A stretch of DNA of 58,710 bases from Lachnospiraceae bacterium (GCA_022764465.1 JALERL010000020.1:1-58710); one strand, 5' to 3'. Numbered from the stretch's first letter, positions 27,353 through 36,969 are shown. The notes: generated by a model not told the origin, from the letters alone. Translations and numbers: made by a program.

Positions 27353-28960
27353 TTATCTAAAGTCTGTTCTATAACGATCATACCGGGTGGCAACCGCTTC
27401 TGCCACCTTAAGTCCATCCATAGCGGCGGACATAATGCCTCCTGCATAGCCGGCACCCTCTCCACATGGATAAAGTCCCGCTACATTGCTGACAAATGTT
27501 TCATTCCGCGTGATCCGCACCGGGGAAGACGTTCTGCTCTCAACTCCGGAAAGAATCGCATCCGCACGGTCATATTCCGGAATGTAGTCTGCAAAATGGT
27601 GCATGCCCTGTATAAACGATTCTGCGATGCCCTTTGGGAAAATATCCCTTAGATTCGCAAATGCATATGCTCCCTTTGTCTCGCTTTCGTATGCACCATA
27701 GGCTGTTGAGATACGGTCTGCTTCAAAATCTCCGAAAAGCTGCTGTGGAATCCTTCCACCCGCCGCCTGAAACGCTCTTTCTTCTAATTCCCGCTGGAAT
27801 GCCACGCCGCCTAGCGCACTCTGATCCGGAAAATCTTCCGGTGTGACCGATACAATGATCGCACTGTTGGCATTTTTGCCTGCACGGCTGTGATAGCTCA
27901 TGCCGTTTACCGCAAGCCGTCCTTCTTCTGAGGAAGCATTGACCACGTAGCCACCCGGACACATGCAGAAGGAATACACGCCTCTGCCGTTTTCTAAGTT
28001 TGCCGTTACCTTATAGGACGCTGCCGGAAGTTCGCTCATATCCGCGCCATGATACTGTCTTTCATTGATCATAGTCTGTGGATGTTCCACACGCATACCG
28101 ACAGCAAAGGACTTCGCTTCCATTGCAAGGCAGGTCTGATCTAGCATCGCAAACGTATCTCTTGCACTGTGTCCGATTGCAAGCACAACCACCGAGACCG
28201 GCATCCACTCCCCATGATTTAATTCAATTTCACAAAGCGTTCCATCTAAAATCCTTAGATTGGTAAGCTGTGTTTCAAACCGGAACTCACCGCCCATTGC
28301 ACAGATTTCATTTCGTAAGTTCTTTACGACATTTTTCAAGATATCAGTTCCGATATGCGGCTTATTCGTATATAAGATATCTTCCGGTGCCCCCACTTTT
28401 ACAAACAGCTCTAAGACCTCGCGGTTTCTGCCCACCGGGTCTTTGACCAGTGTATTTAGCTTTCCATCCGAAAATGTTCCGGCACCGCCTTCGCCAAACT
28501 GCACATTCGACTGTGGTTTTAAGGGGCCGCCATTCCAGAACGCTTCGACATCCTTTGTACGGGTGTCCACATCACATCCACGTTCGATCACAAGTGGTGC
28601 ATAACCATGGGCAGCCAGTTCATAGGCGCAGAAAAGTCCGGCAGGACCGCTTCCGACGATCACCGGACGTTCTTTCAGTTCTTCCGCTCCCGGTTTTGGG
28701 AAATGATATTCCACGACCTTTGCGGATGAAACGTTTGGGATTTTTTTAGCAAGAATACGCTTTTCCTCAGAGGCAGAAAGTAAAAGATCCACTGCATAGA
28801 CACACCCCAGTTCCATTTTCTTTCTCGCATCCACTGATTTTTTTACGATTTTATATTCTAAAATGGATGATTCTTTGATGTGTAGTTTTTTGCATACCTT
28901 TGCACGTACATCTTCTGCTGTATGTTTTAACGGTACTTTTACCTGTTGTATTCTTAACAT
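27353..28960 (-). CDS. FAD-dependent oxidoreductase (COG2509-type)
   Basis: About 535 residues. An N-terminal ~90-residue domain precedes a Rossmann FAD-binding motif, VGSGPAGLF (about residue 95), with further family motifs GGPLKPQSNVQFGEGGAGTFSDGKL and a C-terminal CGEGAGYAGGI. This is the uncharacterised FAD-dependent dehydrogenase family; the substrate is unknown. The ATG overlaps the last codons of the upstream flavoprotein gene (ATGTTAA) with AGGAGAAG upstream, so the two are coupled. Confidence 0.85.
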   Translation of the reverse strand: MLRIQQVKVPLKHTAEDVRAKVCKKLHIKESSILEYKIVKKSVDARKKMELGCVYAVDLLLSASEEKRILAKKIPNVSSAKVVEYHFPKPGAEELKERPVIVGSGPAGLFCAYELAAHGYAPLVIERGCDVDTRTKDVEAFWNGGPLKPQSNVQFGEGGAGTFSDGKLNTLVKDPVGRNREVLELFVKVGAPEDILYTNKPHIGTDILKNVVKNLRNEICAMGGEFRFETQLTNLRILDGTLCEIELNHGEWMPVSVVVLAIGHSARDTFAMLDQTCLAMEAKSFAVGMRVEHPQTMINERQYHGADMSELPAASYKVTANLENGRGVYSFCMCPGGYVVNASSEEGRLAVNGMSYHSRAGKNANSAIIVSVTPEDFPDQSALGGVAFQRELEERAFQAAGGRIPQQLFGDFEADRISTAYGAYESETKGAYAFANLRDIFPKGIAESFIQGMHHFADYIPEYDRADAILSGVESRTSSPVRITRNETFVSNVAGLYPCGEGAGYAGGIMSAAMDGLKVAEAVATRYDRYRTDFR

Positions 28961-30198
28961 GTTTCTTCTCCTGATAAAGCCATTGCGGCATGAAGTCCGG
29001 CAACATATCCGCTCGACCATGCCCACTGCAGATTATAACCACCACACTTGCCATCGATGTCTATGACTTCTCCGGCAAAATAAAGTCCCGGTACCAGCTT
29101 CGATTCTAAAGATTCGTTGTTGATCTCCGAGGTGTCCACACCACCGGCTGTCGTCTGTGCATAGTCAAATTTCTTCGTTCCGGTGACCGTAACCGGGAAT
29201 TCCTTAATAACCTCTGCAAGTGCTGTGATCTTCGCATCCGGGATCTGATCTGCCAGAGTAAGCGGCTCGATTTCTGCAAGCGATAAAAGAACCGGGATCA
29301 GCTTCTTCGGGTACATGCCGACCAAAAACTCTTCTGCAGTTTTTTTGCCACTGCGGCATCGCATCTTTAAGACAACCTCTAATTCATGGAAGGTCAGCTC
29401 TCTTGCAAAATCAATACCGGCAGTTACTTTTTGCCCGTTTAACAATGCCTTTGCAGCAATTCTGCTGAGCTGGAAAACAGGTATTCCGGAGATACCATAG
29501 TCGGTCAGCTGTACTTCTCCGGACTCCTCTGTTTTTACAGTTCCATCTACGTATAATCTTACCATTGCATCTGCACGAATTCCTGCAATATCCTTAAAAT
29601 ATGACTGTTCAGCCTGCAAGGCGACAAGCGCAGGCACAACATCTATGATATGATGGCCAAGTGCCTCAAGATATAGGAAACCGCTTCCATCACTTCCGGT
29701 CTTTTTTGCCGCTTTTCCACCTGTGGCGATCAGACATTTCCTGCTGCGATAATTCTCTGTCTTCGTCTCAAAGGTAAAGCCGTCTTCGTCCGGTATGATC
29801 TTACGGATACCGATGTTGCAGCATATCTTCACATTCAGACGGCGAAGTTCCATCTGAAGCACTTCTAAGACTGCGGCTGCCTGCTCACTTGCCGGATAAA
29901 AATATCCGTTTTTTTCCTTCGGCCAGATACCAAGCTTTCGCATAAAATCAATCGTCTTATCAAAGCCAAACTGTTCAAATACAGGCAATACAAAGGCAGG
30001 GTTATCGCCATAGTACCATTCGATGCCCTGCTTTCTGTTTGTATAATTGCATTTACCATTCCCTGTCATAAGGATCTTTTTCCCAATGGTATCCATGTGT
30101 TCTAAGATTACTACATCTGCACCATTTTCTGCTGCAACGATTGCCGCCATCATACCTGCCGCACCGCCGCCAACTACTGCTATATCGTATTGTCTCAT
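28954..30198 (-). CDS. BaiN/HI0933-type NAD(P)/FAD-dependent oxidoreductase
   Basis: About 414 residues. The N-terminal dinucleotide-binding motif is VVGGGAAGMMA, followed by the HI0933-family features GKKILMTGNGKCNYTN and the C-terminal YFAGEVIDIDGKCGGYNLQ. BaiN itself acts in bile-acid 7-dehydroxylation, but most members are uncharacterised and nothing here indicates bile acids. The ATG is three bases after the stop of the DUF308 gene and lacks a strong ribosome site, so translation may be coupled. Confidence 0.85.
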   Translation of the reverse strand: MRQYDIAVVGGGAAGMMAAIVAAENGADVVILEHMDTIGKKILMTGNGKCNYTNRKQGIEWYYGDNPAFVLPVFEQFGFDKTIDFMRKLGIWPKEKNGYFYPASEQAAAVLEVLQMELRRLNVKICCNIGIRKIIPDEDGFTFETKTENYRSRKCLIATGGKAAKKTGSDGSGFLYLEALGHHIIDVVPALVALQAEQSYFKDIAGIRADAMVRLYVDGTVKTEESGEVQLTDYGISGIPVFQLSRIAAKALLNGQKVTAGIDFARELTFHELEVVLKMRCRSGKKTAEEFLVGMYPKKLIPVLLSLAEIEPLTLADQIPDAKITALAEVIKEFPVTVTGTKKFDYAQTTAGGVDTSEINNESLESKLVPGLYFAGEVIDIDGKCGGYNLQWAWSSGYVAGLHAAMALSGEETC

Positions 30199-30200
30199 AG

Positions 30201-30908
30201 TTACTCGTTTCTTTCTGTATTGTTCCCCACAGGCTCCCATTCATCGTCTGAGGAATCCGACCGGGTCTGTATGATTTCTTCCTCTATATCATCTTTGGTA
30301 TCGATATCTTTTGTATGCTGAACTTTTTCGTCATTCTTTGTTTTCTGATATTTTTTTACGCGAAGCATTAAAAAGAGCATGCTGATCAGAGTAAATACCC
30401 CATCTGCCACAAGAATTATATACGTAAAATGATTCCTGTCAGCCGGCTGTGTAAATGGATCTAAGATAATGATCAGGGCGCAGACTGCGATTGCAGCTGC
30501 AAGCAGGCAAAACAGAACCCAGATCCGTTCCCCTAATGCCTTAAGATCCAATGCATTCTGTAACTTAATGACCGCTGCGATCAAAAGAAAAATACCCATA
30601 CCTAAAATAAAGTATTCTGCAACCTGACCTGCACGGACCATCATGCAGCTTCCTAAAATCACCAAAAGCGTTCCGGCGGAAAAACCATACTGGTTCATAT
30701 TCCGGTATGCTTCCTTCAGAAAATACTGCACGATAAAAACAATTCCTGTAATAATAAACACACCACCGAGCAGATAGATTACCGTAAGAATCTGGATCTG
30801 TGGAACAAACAAAAGTACCAGACCAAGACCTGCAAAAATTGCAGATATGACTAAAATGATCGCCGTAATCGCCGGCTGTTTGTTCTTTTCCTTTGTATTT
30901 TCTGCCAT
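30201..30908 (-). CDS. DUF308 (HdeD-like) membrane protein
   Basis: About 235 residues with six hydrophobic helices (between about residues 15 and 185) and a charged C-terminal tail rich in Asp and Glu. The helix pattern fits DUF308/HdeD. Function is unknown; E. coli HdeD is an acid-resistance membrane protein, and the comparison is only by family. AGAAGG precedes the ATG. It heads a unit with the two flavoproteins, behind its own promoter and a leader hairpin. Confidence 0.75.
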   Translation of the reverse strand: MAENTKEKNKQPAITAIILVISAIFAGLGLVLLFVPQIQILTVIYLLGGVFIITGIVFIVQYFLKEAYRNMNQYGFSAGTLLVILGSCMMVRAGQVAEYFILGMGIFLLIAAVIKLQNALDLKALGERIWVLFCLLAAAIAVCALIIILDPFTQPADRNHFTYIILVADGVFTLISMLFLMLRVKKYQKTKNDEKVQHTKDIDTKDDIEEEIIQTRSDSSDDEWEPVGNNTERNE

Positions 30909-30955
30909 GGTAAGCCTTCTTTCTATATGATTTGCAATCCAAGCTGTCGTTTTAT

Positions 30956-30991
30956 CCGTCAAACAGATCAGCAACATTGTCTGCCTGACGG
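30956..30991. promoter_or_regulatory. Leader hairpin upstream of the DUF308 gene
   Basis: CCGTCA (30956-30961) and TGACGG (30986-30991) pair, with an inner CAGA/TCTG stem and a 12-base loop. It lies at or just past the predicted transcription start. No T-run follows on the minus strand, so it is not a plain terminator. Confidence 0.5.
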
Positions 30992-30995
30992 AATT

Positions 30996-31024
30996 ATCAT
31001 AGCATAACCGAATCTAACATTCAA
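30996..31024 (-). promoter_or_regulatory. Sigma-A-type promoter of the DUF308-flavoprotein unit
   Basis: TTGAAT (31019-31024) and TATGAT (30996-31001) are 17 bases apart on the minus strand, just downstream of the stop of the BofC-like gene. Confidence 0.55.
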
Positions 31025-31038
31025 CGGTCAAATCCACG

Positions 31039-31416
31039 TCAACTTGAGTAATTTTCTAAGAAATCATACAGTTCTTCTAACGTTTCAAACTTCATTCCCT
31101 GACTGATTTTCTTCTGCAATTTCTCCGGCAGGCGTTCGTAACGGATATCGGTATACATATAAAGTGTCTGCGTGTCCGCCAGATAAACGGTCAGATAGCC
31201 GTCTTCTGCCACCATAATATACTGATATGTGACGTCCATATTCGCACTTGGCAGATCGGTCTGTGTCTCCTGTTCCTGTACGATATAATTACTTTCTTCT
31301 GTGTCCGTAAGTGTTCCGTTTTTCCCTGCCGGAAGCTGATATTTCAGATACAGTCCAAGACATCCGGATACCAGACAACAGGCAAAGAAAATGCGGATAC
31401 AATTTGCTTTTTTCAT
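31039..31416 (-). CDS. Small exported/anchored protein, BofC C-terminal-like
   Basis: About 125 residues: an N-terminal hydrophobic helix (signal anchor, first 25 residues) and a domain (about 60-125) with a YIMVAEDGYLTVYLAD strand pattern and a LPEKLQKKISQGMKFETLEELYDFLEN ending reminiscent of the BofC C-terminal domain. BofC regulates a sporulation checkpoint in Bacillus; equivalence is inference. Two ATGs six bases apart are possible; I choose the second because GGTG is 6 bases before it. A weak sigma-E-like motif (GAATAAA, 15 bases, GATACTTT) lies just upstream at 31431-31460. Confidence 0.55.
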   Translation of the reverse strand: MKKANCIRIFFACCLVSGCLGLYLKYQLPAGKNGTLTDTEESNYIVQEQETQTDLPSANMDVTYQYIMVAEDGYLTVYLADTQTLYMYTDIRYERLPEKLQKKISQGMKFETLEELYDFLENYSS

Positions 31417-31462
31417 TTTCATCACCACAAAAAGTATCCACATTTTTCCGTTTTTTATTCAA

Positions 31463-33121
31463 TTATCTGAGCAAATGCATCTTATGTGCTATTTTTACCA
31501 GAAGATGTCCCTTCGGGAAACGAAGCAGTTCTTCTTCGTCAATACCCTTCATCAAAAGCAGTGCCACAAAGTATACGACTGCTCCGATTCCGATATCGAT
31601 TAACGTTACAATCTTATTATGCGGGAACACATAAAAGATTCCCTTGTAAACGAAAAAGATCACAACGCCCATCACCGCAGAAGAAAGGAACGGGATGAGG
31701 AAGGTCTTTATCACTTCCTGCCTGTAACCGCTATACTTTTTGATTGATATTGCATTCAATACGCACATCACAAATGCAAAGAATGCGTTCGCATAGATGA
31801 CAGCGTAGATGTTCAGACGGAATCCAAACAACAGCATCAGCAAAAATGCAATATGTATCACAAGTGCGATCGCTGCATTTCTGACCGGTGCCTTCATCCG
31901 GTTAATTCCCTGTAACAGTCCGTTTGACAGCGTTGACATCGAATAAAAGACAACCGAGATTGCTCCCGCGCGAAGCATATTTGCCGCAAGTTCAGAAGAA
32001 TCGTTAAACAAAAGCTGCATGACCGGGGATGCCAGTACGCCGATTCCCATTGCACACGGAAATGCGATGACCATGATAAAACGGATCGAGGAATTGATCT
32101 GCCGCTTGACCGACTTCTTATCCTTAACGGAAAAGGCTGCCGTCAGACTTGGCACACAGGAGGCTGCCATTGCCGATGCGATCGAAATCGGGATATTCGT
32201 GATCGTCTTATACTTACCGGTGAAAATTCCCCACCAGTTACTGATATCCTTTGCCTTATATCCCTGAAGTGTTGCGATATTCTTAAAAATACCCTGATCA
32301 ATGATACCGCTGATATTGTAGATGGTCGTACTCATCAATACCGGAACGATCGTCCAGAGCAGTACATGGAACACCTCCGAATAGGACTCACGTTTCCTGC
32401 TCTTGTCCCGGCGCATCTGCCGTTTGAAGATCGGCTTATATGCCAAAAATAAAAATCCAACAAACAGCAGTCCAAAAAGTGCACCCATATTCGTACCGAG
32501 CGTTCCGCCTGCCGCACCATAGGCTGCTCCATAATCCTCACTGTTGCCGAGAACTGCACCGATTCTTGATCCATAGCCGAATAAAATAAATGCAGCGGCA
32601 ACACTGACAATGGCGTTCATGATCTGTTCCACGATCTGTGATACCGCACTCGGCATCATTGTACCAAGGCCCTGGAAGAATCCACGGATTACACCTAACA
32701 CGGCAACCACTAAGATCGTAGGTGCAAGTACTTTTAAAGCAAACACACTCAGTGGTGTCTTTAACATTGCAGTAAATGTAGGCGCACCAAAATAGAGGAT
32801 CAGCGAAGCTGTTCCCCCGGAGATCAGAGCTAAGGTCAGGGCTCCCTTAAACATCCGGTATGCATTGACACGCTGTCCCTTTGATAAACGTGCAGATACC
32901 AGCTTGGATACCGCAAGCGGCAGACTGTATGCAGAAATGATCAACAGCACATTATAAATTTCAAAAGCCGTTCCATAATAGTCCATACCGTGATTCCCCA
33001 GAATACCATTCAGGGGAATCCGGTATACAAGACCTATGACACGGCTGATCATCGAAGCGATAGCAAGAATAGAACCCTGTACCAGGACATTTGCCTCGCT
33101 TTTTTTCTTTGAACTATCCAT
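31463..33121 (-). CDS. SpoVB/MurJ-like polysaccharide flippase (MOP superfamily)
   Basis: About 552 residues with roughly 14 membrane helices. The N-terminal VQGSILAIASMISRVIGLVYR and the FQGLGTMMPSA motif match the SpoVB/MurJ-like exporters of the MviN/MATE superfamily, which move lipid-linked glycans across the membrane. Whether it is a lipid II flippase, a sporulation SpoVB or a capsule exporter cannot be told. The ATG at 33121 has GAGGT upstream; an in-frame TTG three codons earlier is less likely. Confidence 0.85.
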   Translation of the reverse strand: MDSSKKKSEANVLVQGSILAIASMISRVIGLVYRIPLNGILGNHGMDYYGTAFEIYNVLLIISAYSLPLAVSKLVSARLSKGQRVNAYRMFKGALTLALISGGTASLILYFGAPTFTAMLKTPLSVFALKVLAPTILVVAVLGVIRGFFQGLGTMMPSAVSQIVEQIMNAIVSVAAAFILFGYGSRIGAVLGNSEDYGAAYGAAGGTLGTNMGALFGLLFVGFLFLAYKPIFKRQMRRDKSRKRESYSEVFHVLLWTIVPVLMSTTIYNISGIIDQGIFKNIATLQGYKAKDISNWWGIFTGKYKTITNIPISIASAMAASCVPSLTAAFSVKDKKSVKRQINSSIRFIMVIAFPCAMGIGVLASPVMQLLFNDSSELAANMLRAGAISVVFYSMSTLSNGLLQGINRMKAPVRNAAIALVIHIAFLLMLLFGFRLNIYAVIYANAFFAFVMCVLNAISIKKYSGYRQEVIKTFLIPFLSSAVMGVVIFFVYKGIFYVFPHNKIVTLIDIGIGAVVYFVALLLMKGIDEEELLRFPKGHLLVKIAHKMHLLR

Positions 33122-33145
33122 AAAAATCAAACCTCAAGTCAACAA

Positions 33146-34264
33146 TTACTGTGCTGCATTAAAATCATCCTCAGTCGCATAAATGCCGACTCTTGATGTA
33201 GCATCATTCAAGACAATACATACGCAGGTCTTACCCTGGTTGAGTGTGATCTCATTTCCATCTGCATCATAATATTTTGCAGGAGAATTCTCGTCCGCTT
33301 TTTTCCATGTAATATCAATGGCTTTTCCGTTTGTGATGTATTTTCCTTTTCCTTCACCGGTTGTCTTGATATCTAAGTACTTATCATCCGGTTCCATTGC
33401 GTAATCTGAATACTGGAAGATAATATTCTTAAAGGAAAGCTGTTCGTTGGTGCTTCCATCGATATGCTCCTGCTTATACTGGAAACGGTAATATTTTCCA
33501 TCATCTGCATGATATACAAACCATGGCTTATCGACTGCAAATCCAGGGCATACCACTGCGGCATCTTCCCCGTTCTCTAACTTCACGCTGTCTGCCTCAG
33601 TGGCAAAGGTGTAATGACCCAGATACGTATCCTTATACTGTGTTTCAAACTGCTTGTACTCAATTCCCTTCTGGATTCCTTCCGAAGTGGTAAATGCATT
33701 GTGTGGTGCCTTACGGCTGGAATCACGGTAGAAGGCAATACTGTCTACCTGCGGATCAAGTCCGTTAAAGTCTGTTACCACTCCACTGTTTAACAGCGGC
33801 TCTGCCCATGCAGCCTGTCCATAGTGCATATAAATAGCATCAAATTCCATTGCATAATAAGCAAAATAATGACGGCAGCTTCGTACGGAACCTAACTTCT
33901 CAATGTTCGAATAATCCTGAAAAATACCCATTAAACGTGTCAGACCGCCCTCAACCGGCACTTCATATAAAACATCTGCCTGACTAATGCCGTACTGTGG
34001 CAGTGCATCTACGGTATTTCCAAGCATACATGCAAGTGGACGCTTGTTCGCAGTTTCCTCATCCATCGGCTCACCGGTTAAGAGATTGATTCCGCTTGGC
34101 TTAGTGGCTACAGCAGTCTCCGTCTCTGTTTCAGGCTCCTCACTTACCACACTTTCCGTCGCTATCGGTACTACTTCTACCTTCTCTTCTTCCTTCTTCT
34201 TACATCCTGTCAGTAAGATACCACAAGTACCAAGTAACAGCATGGTTACAGCAATTTTTTTCAT
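33146..34264 (-). CDS. DUF3048 lipoprotein (YerB-like)
   Basis: A 372-residue lipoprotein: signal peptide with lipobox LTGC (Cys21), a Lys/Glu/Thr-rich linker, and two DUF3048 domains. Typical motifs include NKRPLACMLGN, QADVLYEVPVEGGLTRLMGIF and GSVRSCRHYFAYYA. The Bacillus homologue is YerB; the function is unknown. GGAGGA lies upstream of the ATG. It follows ybeY by 16 bases. Confidence 0.9.
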   Translation of the reverse strand: MKKIAVTMLLLGTCGILLTGCKKKEEEKVEVVPIATESVVSEEPETETETAVATKPSGINLLTGEPMDEETANKRPLACMLGNTVDALPQYGISQADVLYEVPVEGGLTRLMGIFQDYSNIEKLGSVRSCRHYFAYYAMEFDAIYMHYGQAAWAEPLLNSGVVTDFNGLDPQVDSIAFYRDSSRKAPHNAFTTSEGIQKGIEYKQFETQYKDTYLGHYTFATEADSVKLENGEDAAVVCPGFAVDKPWFVYHADDGKYYRFQYKQEHIDGSTNEQLSFKNIIFQYSDYAMEPDDKYLDIKTTGEGKGKYITNGKAIDITWKKADENSPAKYYDADGNEITLNQGKTCVCIVLNDATSRVGIYATEDDFNAAQ

Positions 34265-34280
34265 CTTGTCTCCTCCTTGA

Positions 34281-34778
34281 TTATCGTAAGATATTTAATT
34301 CAGTTAAAATCTGCTTCTGCCGGTCTTCCATAAATGCAGCTTCCTCAGGGGTCATATGATCATATCCGAACAGATGTAACATACTGTGGACGATCAAAAA
34401 CGCAAATTCCCGTTCCACACTATGTCCGTATTCCTCTGCCTGCTCATAGACCTTCGGTACACAGATAATAATATCGCCCAAAAGCACTTCACCGGTATCC
34501 GGATTAAAATTATCCATAACATCTTCTTCAATCTCCGAAAAGTCACCCGCCTTTGGATAGCTTAACATCGGAAAGGATAATACGTCGGTCGGCCGGTCGA
34601 TCTCACGGTACTCCTTATTGATCTGCCAGATCGCATCCTTATCCACGAGTGTCAGATTGATTTCTGCCTCGTATGGAAAATCCTCTCGTTCTATTGTATA
34701 CGAAATCACTTTATTTGCAAGTGTTTCATAGTCAAAAGGAAAATCTGCCTCTGTTTCTGCTTCTACTAAGATTGTCAA
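34281..34778 (-). CDS. ybeY: Endoribonuclease/rRNA maturation factor YbeY
   Basis: A 165-residue YbeY with the zinc site HSMLHLFGYDH near residue 130 (family pattern HGxLHLxGYDH). It takes part in 16S rRNA 3'-end maturation and ribosome quality control. The start is a TTG overlapping the TGA of the upstream HD gene (TTGA), with AAAGGAG ten bases before it; no ATG fits the family length. This suggests termination-reinitiation. Confidence 0.92.
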   Translation of the reverse strand: MTILVEAETEADFPFDYETLANKVISYTIEREDFPYEAEINLTLVDKDAIWQINKEYREIDRPTDVLSFPMLSYPKAGDFSEIEEDVMDNFNPDTGEVLLGDIIICVPKVYEQAEEYGHSVEREFAFLIVHSMLHLFGYDHMTPEEAAFMEDRQKQILTELNILR

Positions 34779-35956
34779 AACAGCTTCACTCCTTTCACAA
34801 GATATTCCCGGATCTTCAGGTACTGATTCATACTAAGTCCGGACTGATCATAGATTCCCTTTGAAGAAATCTCATCTAAGGTCTGATAGACCAAAATACT
34901 ATGATTCCAGGTATTTGACAAGGTATCCTTGTCTAAAAATTCAAACTTTGCGATCACCGCATCTACCATATGTACGATCGCTGATTCGCGGCTCGATGGC
35001 AGGTATCGTTCTCCGTTATATTCACTCAGGATCGTAATGACCTTCGGTGGAAAATTATTCTGTTTTGCAAGCAGAACACCATTTTCTACAAACGGTTCGC
35101 CCTCAAGCTTCCCAACCCGGTAATAAAAGCCTGCGGCAGCAGCCACATCCGGATCTGCCCCAACCTGTAAGGCACACTGATAGGCAATCTTTGAAACATT
35201 ACAGGCATGCCGGTAATCCACGTCTGAATACTCTCTGATCTCCTTTGCAAGTGGAAATTCCGGTGCAATGATATCCGTCAGGCTCCGGTCATGTTCCGTC
35301 CCTGCACGCACCGCCACTTTTTCATACAGCAGCAGGAAAATGGCTGCTGATACAACACCACTGATCCCGCTAAATACGATCACATAGGTATTCTTATCGT
35401 AACTGCCGATAAAATACATCAGTCCCGGAATGCTTACCGATACCGCAACGACCAGTACCGCCATCTGTATCCGGTATTTTTTCTTCTCAAATAAAATCGA
35501 AAGCAGACTTCCAAACAACGTTAAGATGAGGTATGCCGCCAGCTCATAGAAGCTTGATTCCGAGATCATCCCAAGAAAAATATTAAAATACATCCCGATC
35601 ACAATGCCCACTGTCGGATTCGTAACCAGTGTCAGAAAAAACGCCGGGATCATCACCGATGCCGTATAAGCCGGTAAAAAGGTAAAGATCAGATATGCCA
35701 CTGCGGATAATACAAACGTATATAAAAGCAGTGTGTAACAGGTTGTCTCATTTTTCAGCAGGTGTCCCTTTCTGCGTTCGGATTCCAAAAACAGGATCAG
35801 GATCGGAAATAAAATACAATGAAAAAAAACAATCGCAAGTACCTGATCGATCGTAAACTTATGATAAATGGCAAAAAAACAGCTCATGCCCGCAAGAGAA
35901 AGGATCATCCCTGCGATTGCCGCAAACCGCTTGCCCAAAAAGATCTCTTTATCCAT
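34775..35956 (-). CDS. Truncated PgpH-like membrane protein with degenerate HD domain
   Basis: A 393-residue protein in the position where Firmicutes encode the c-di-AMP phosphodiesterase PgpH (between phoH and ybeY). It has about seven hydrophobic helices (residues 10-215) and a cytoplasmic HD-like domain (240-393), but not the large extracellular domain of the ~700-residue PgpH. The first HD histidine is kept (His250), but the HD pair is Tyr279-Arg280 (FYYRVGK where YHDIGK is usual) and the later histidine pair is SEYNG. Hydrolase activity is unlikely. Its ATG overlaps the phoH stop by one base. Confidence 0.8.
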   Translation of the reverse strand: MDKEIFLGKRFAAIAGMILSLAGMSCFFAIYHKFTIDQVLAIVFFHCILFPILILFLESERRKGHLLKNETTCYTLLLYTFVLSAVAYLIFTFLPAYTASVMIPAFFLTLVTNPTVGIVIGMYFNIFLGMISESSFYELAAYLILTLFGSLLSILFEKKKYRIQMAVLVVAVSVSIPGLMYFIGSYDKNTYVIVFSGISGVVSAAIFLLLYEKVAVRAGTEHDRSLTDIIAPEFPLAKEIREYSDVDYRHACNVSKIAYQCALQVGADPDVAAAAGFYYRVGKLEGEPFVENGVLLAKQNNFPPKVITILSEYNGERYLPSSRESAIVHMVDAVIAKFEFLDKDTLSNTWNHSILVYQTLDEISSKGIYDQSGLSMNQYLKIREYLVKGVKLF

Positions 35957-36969
35957 TATCTGCTCCCCTGTTTTTTCCGTCTGTCCGTGCCTTTTACCGG
36001 GGTACGTTTTGCGGTTCTGCTTTCATAATCCTCGTACGCCTTGACGATCTTCTGTACCAGCGGATGACGGACAACGTCCGCACTTGTCAGTTCGCAGACT
36101 GCGATCTCATCGACCTTCCGTAAGACCTTTAATGCAACATCTAAACCGGATGTCACACCCGGTGCAAGATCCTTCTGGGATGCGTCACCGGTTACGACCA
36201 CCTTCGAGCCAAAGCCGATTCGTGTCAGAAACATTTTCATCTGGGCAGGTGTCGTATTCTGTGCTTCATCTAAAATGATAAATGCATTATCTAAGGTACG
36301 TCCACGCATATAAGCAAGTGGTGCAACCTCGATCAGTCCCTTTTCCATATTCCGCTGGAAGCTCTCTGCCCCCATGATCTGATACAGTGCATCATATAAC
36401 GGACGCAGATACGGATCCACCTTGCTCTGCAGATCTCCCGGCAGGAAACCAAGCTTCTCGCCTGCTTCGATCGCAGGTCTTGTCAAAATAATCCTTCCGA
36501 CCTCTTCATTCTTAAATGCCGTGATCGCCATCGCCATTGCAAGATAAGTCTTACCGGTACCCGCCGGACCGATTCCGAATGTGATCATCTTATTGCGGAT
36601 CTCGTCTACATAATTCTTCTGACCAAGTGTCTTGGGCTTTACCGGCTTTCCATTGATCGTATGGCAGATCGTGTCCTTATCGATCTCTACGATCTCATGT
36701 TCCTTCGATACCTTCTGAAGTTCTAAGGTATAATCGACATTCTGTTCTGTAATCTCGTTGCCACGTTCGGACAGTGTAAGAAGCTGCTCGAACACATTAC
36801 AAGCGCTCTTAATATTCGGTTCACTTCCAAGAATCTTAACGGAATCATTTCTTGGAACCACCGTAACATTAAGAGCGCGTTCAATCTTTTTTATATTCTT
36901 ATCAAAGCCGCCAAACACATTTGCCATGTGCTCAGCCGGAATATTGATCGTTGTTTCATTCAAGTTCAT
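35956..36969 (-). CDS. phoH: PhoH family ATPase
   Basis: A 337-residue PhoH. An N-terminal KH-like part (about 1-110) precedes the ATPase with Walker A GPAGTGKTYLA (about residue 140) and Walker B FIILDEAQNTT. The family is RNA-associated, possibly helicase-like. The common Firmicutes order yqfC-yqfD-phoH-pgpH-ybeY is kept. It overlaps the yqfD end by 14 bases. Confidence 0.94.
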   Translation of the reverse strand: MNLNETTINIPAEHMANVFGGFDKNIKKIERALNVTVVPRNDSVKILGSEPNIKSACNVFEQLLTLSERGNEITEQNVDYTLELQKVSKEHEIVEIDKDTICHTINGKPVKPKTLGQKNYVDEIRNKMITFGIGPAGTGKTYLAMAMAITAFKNEEVGRIILTRPAIEAGEKLGFLPGDLQSKVDPYLRPLYDALYQIMGAESFQRNMEKGLIEVAPLAYMRGRTLDNAFIILDEAQNTTPAQMKMFLTRIGFGSKVVVTGDASQKDLAPGVTSGLDVALKVLRKVDEIAVCELTSADVVRHPLVQKIVKAYEDYESRTAKRTPVKGTDRRKKQGSR

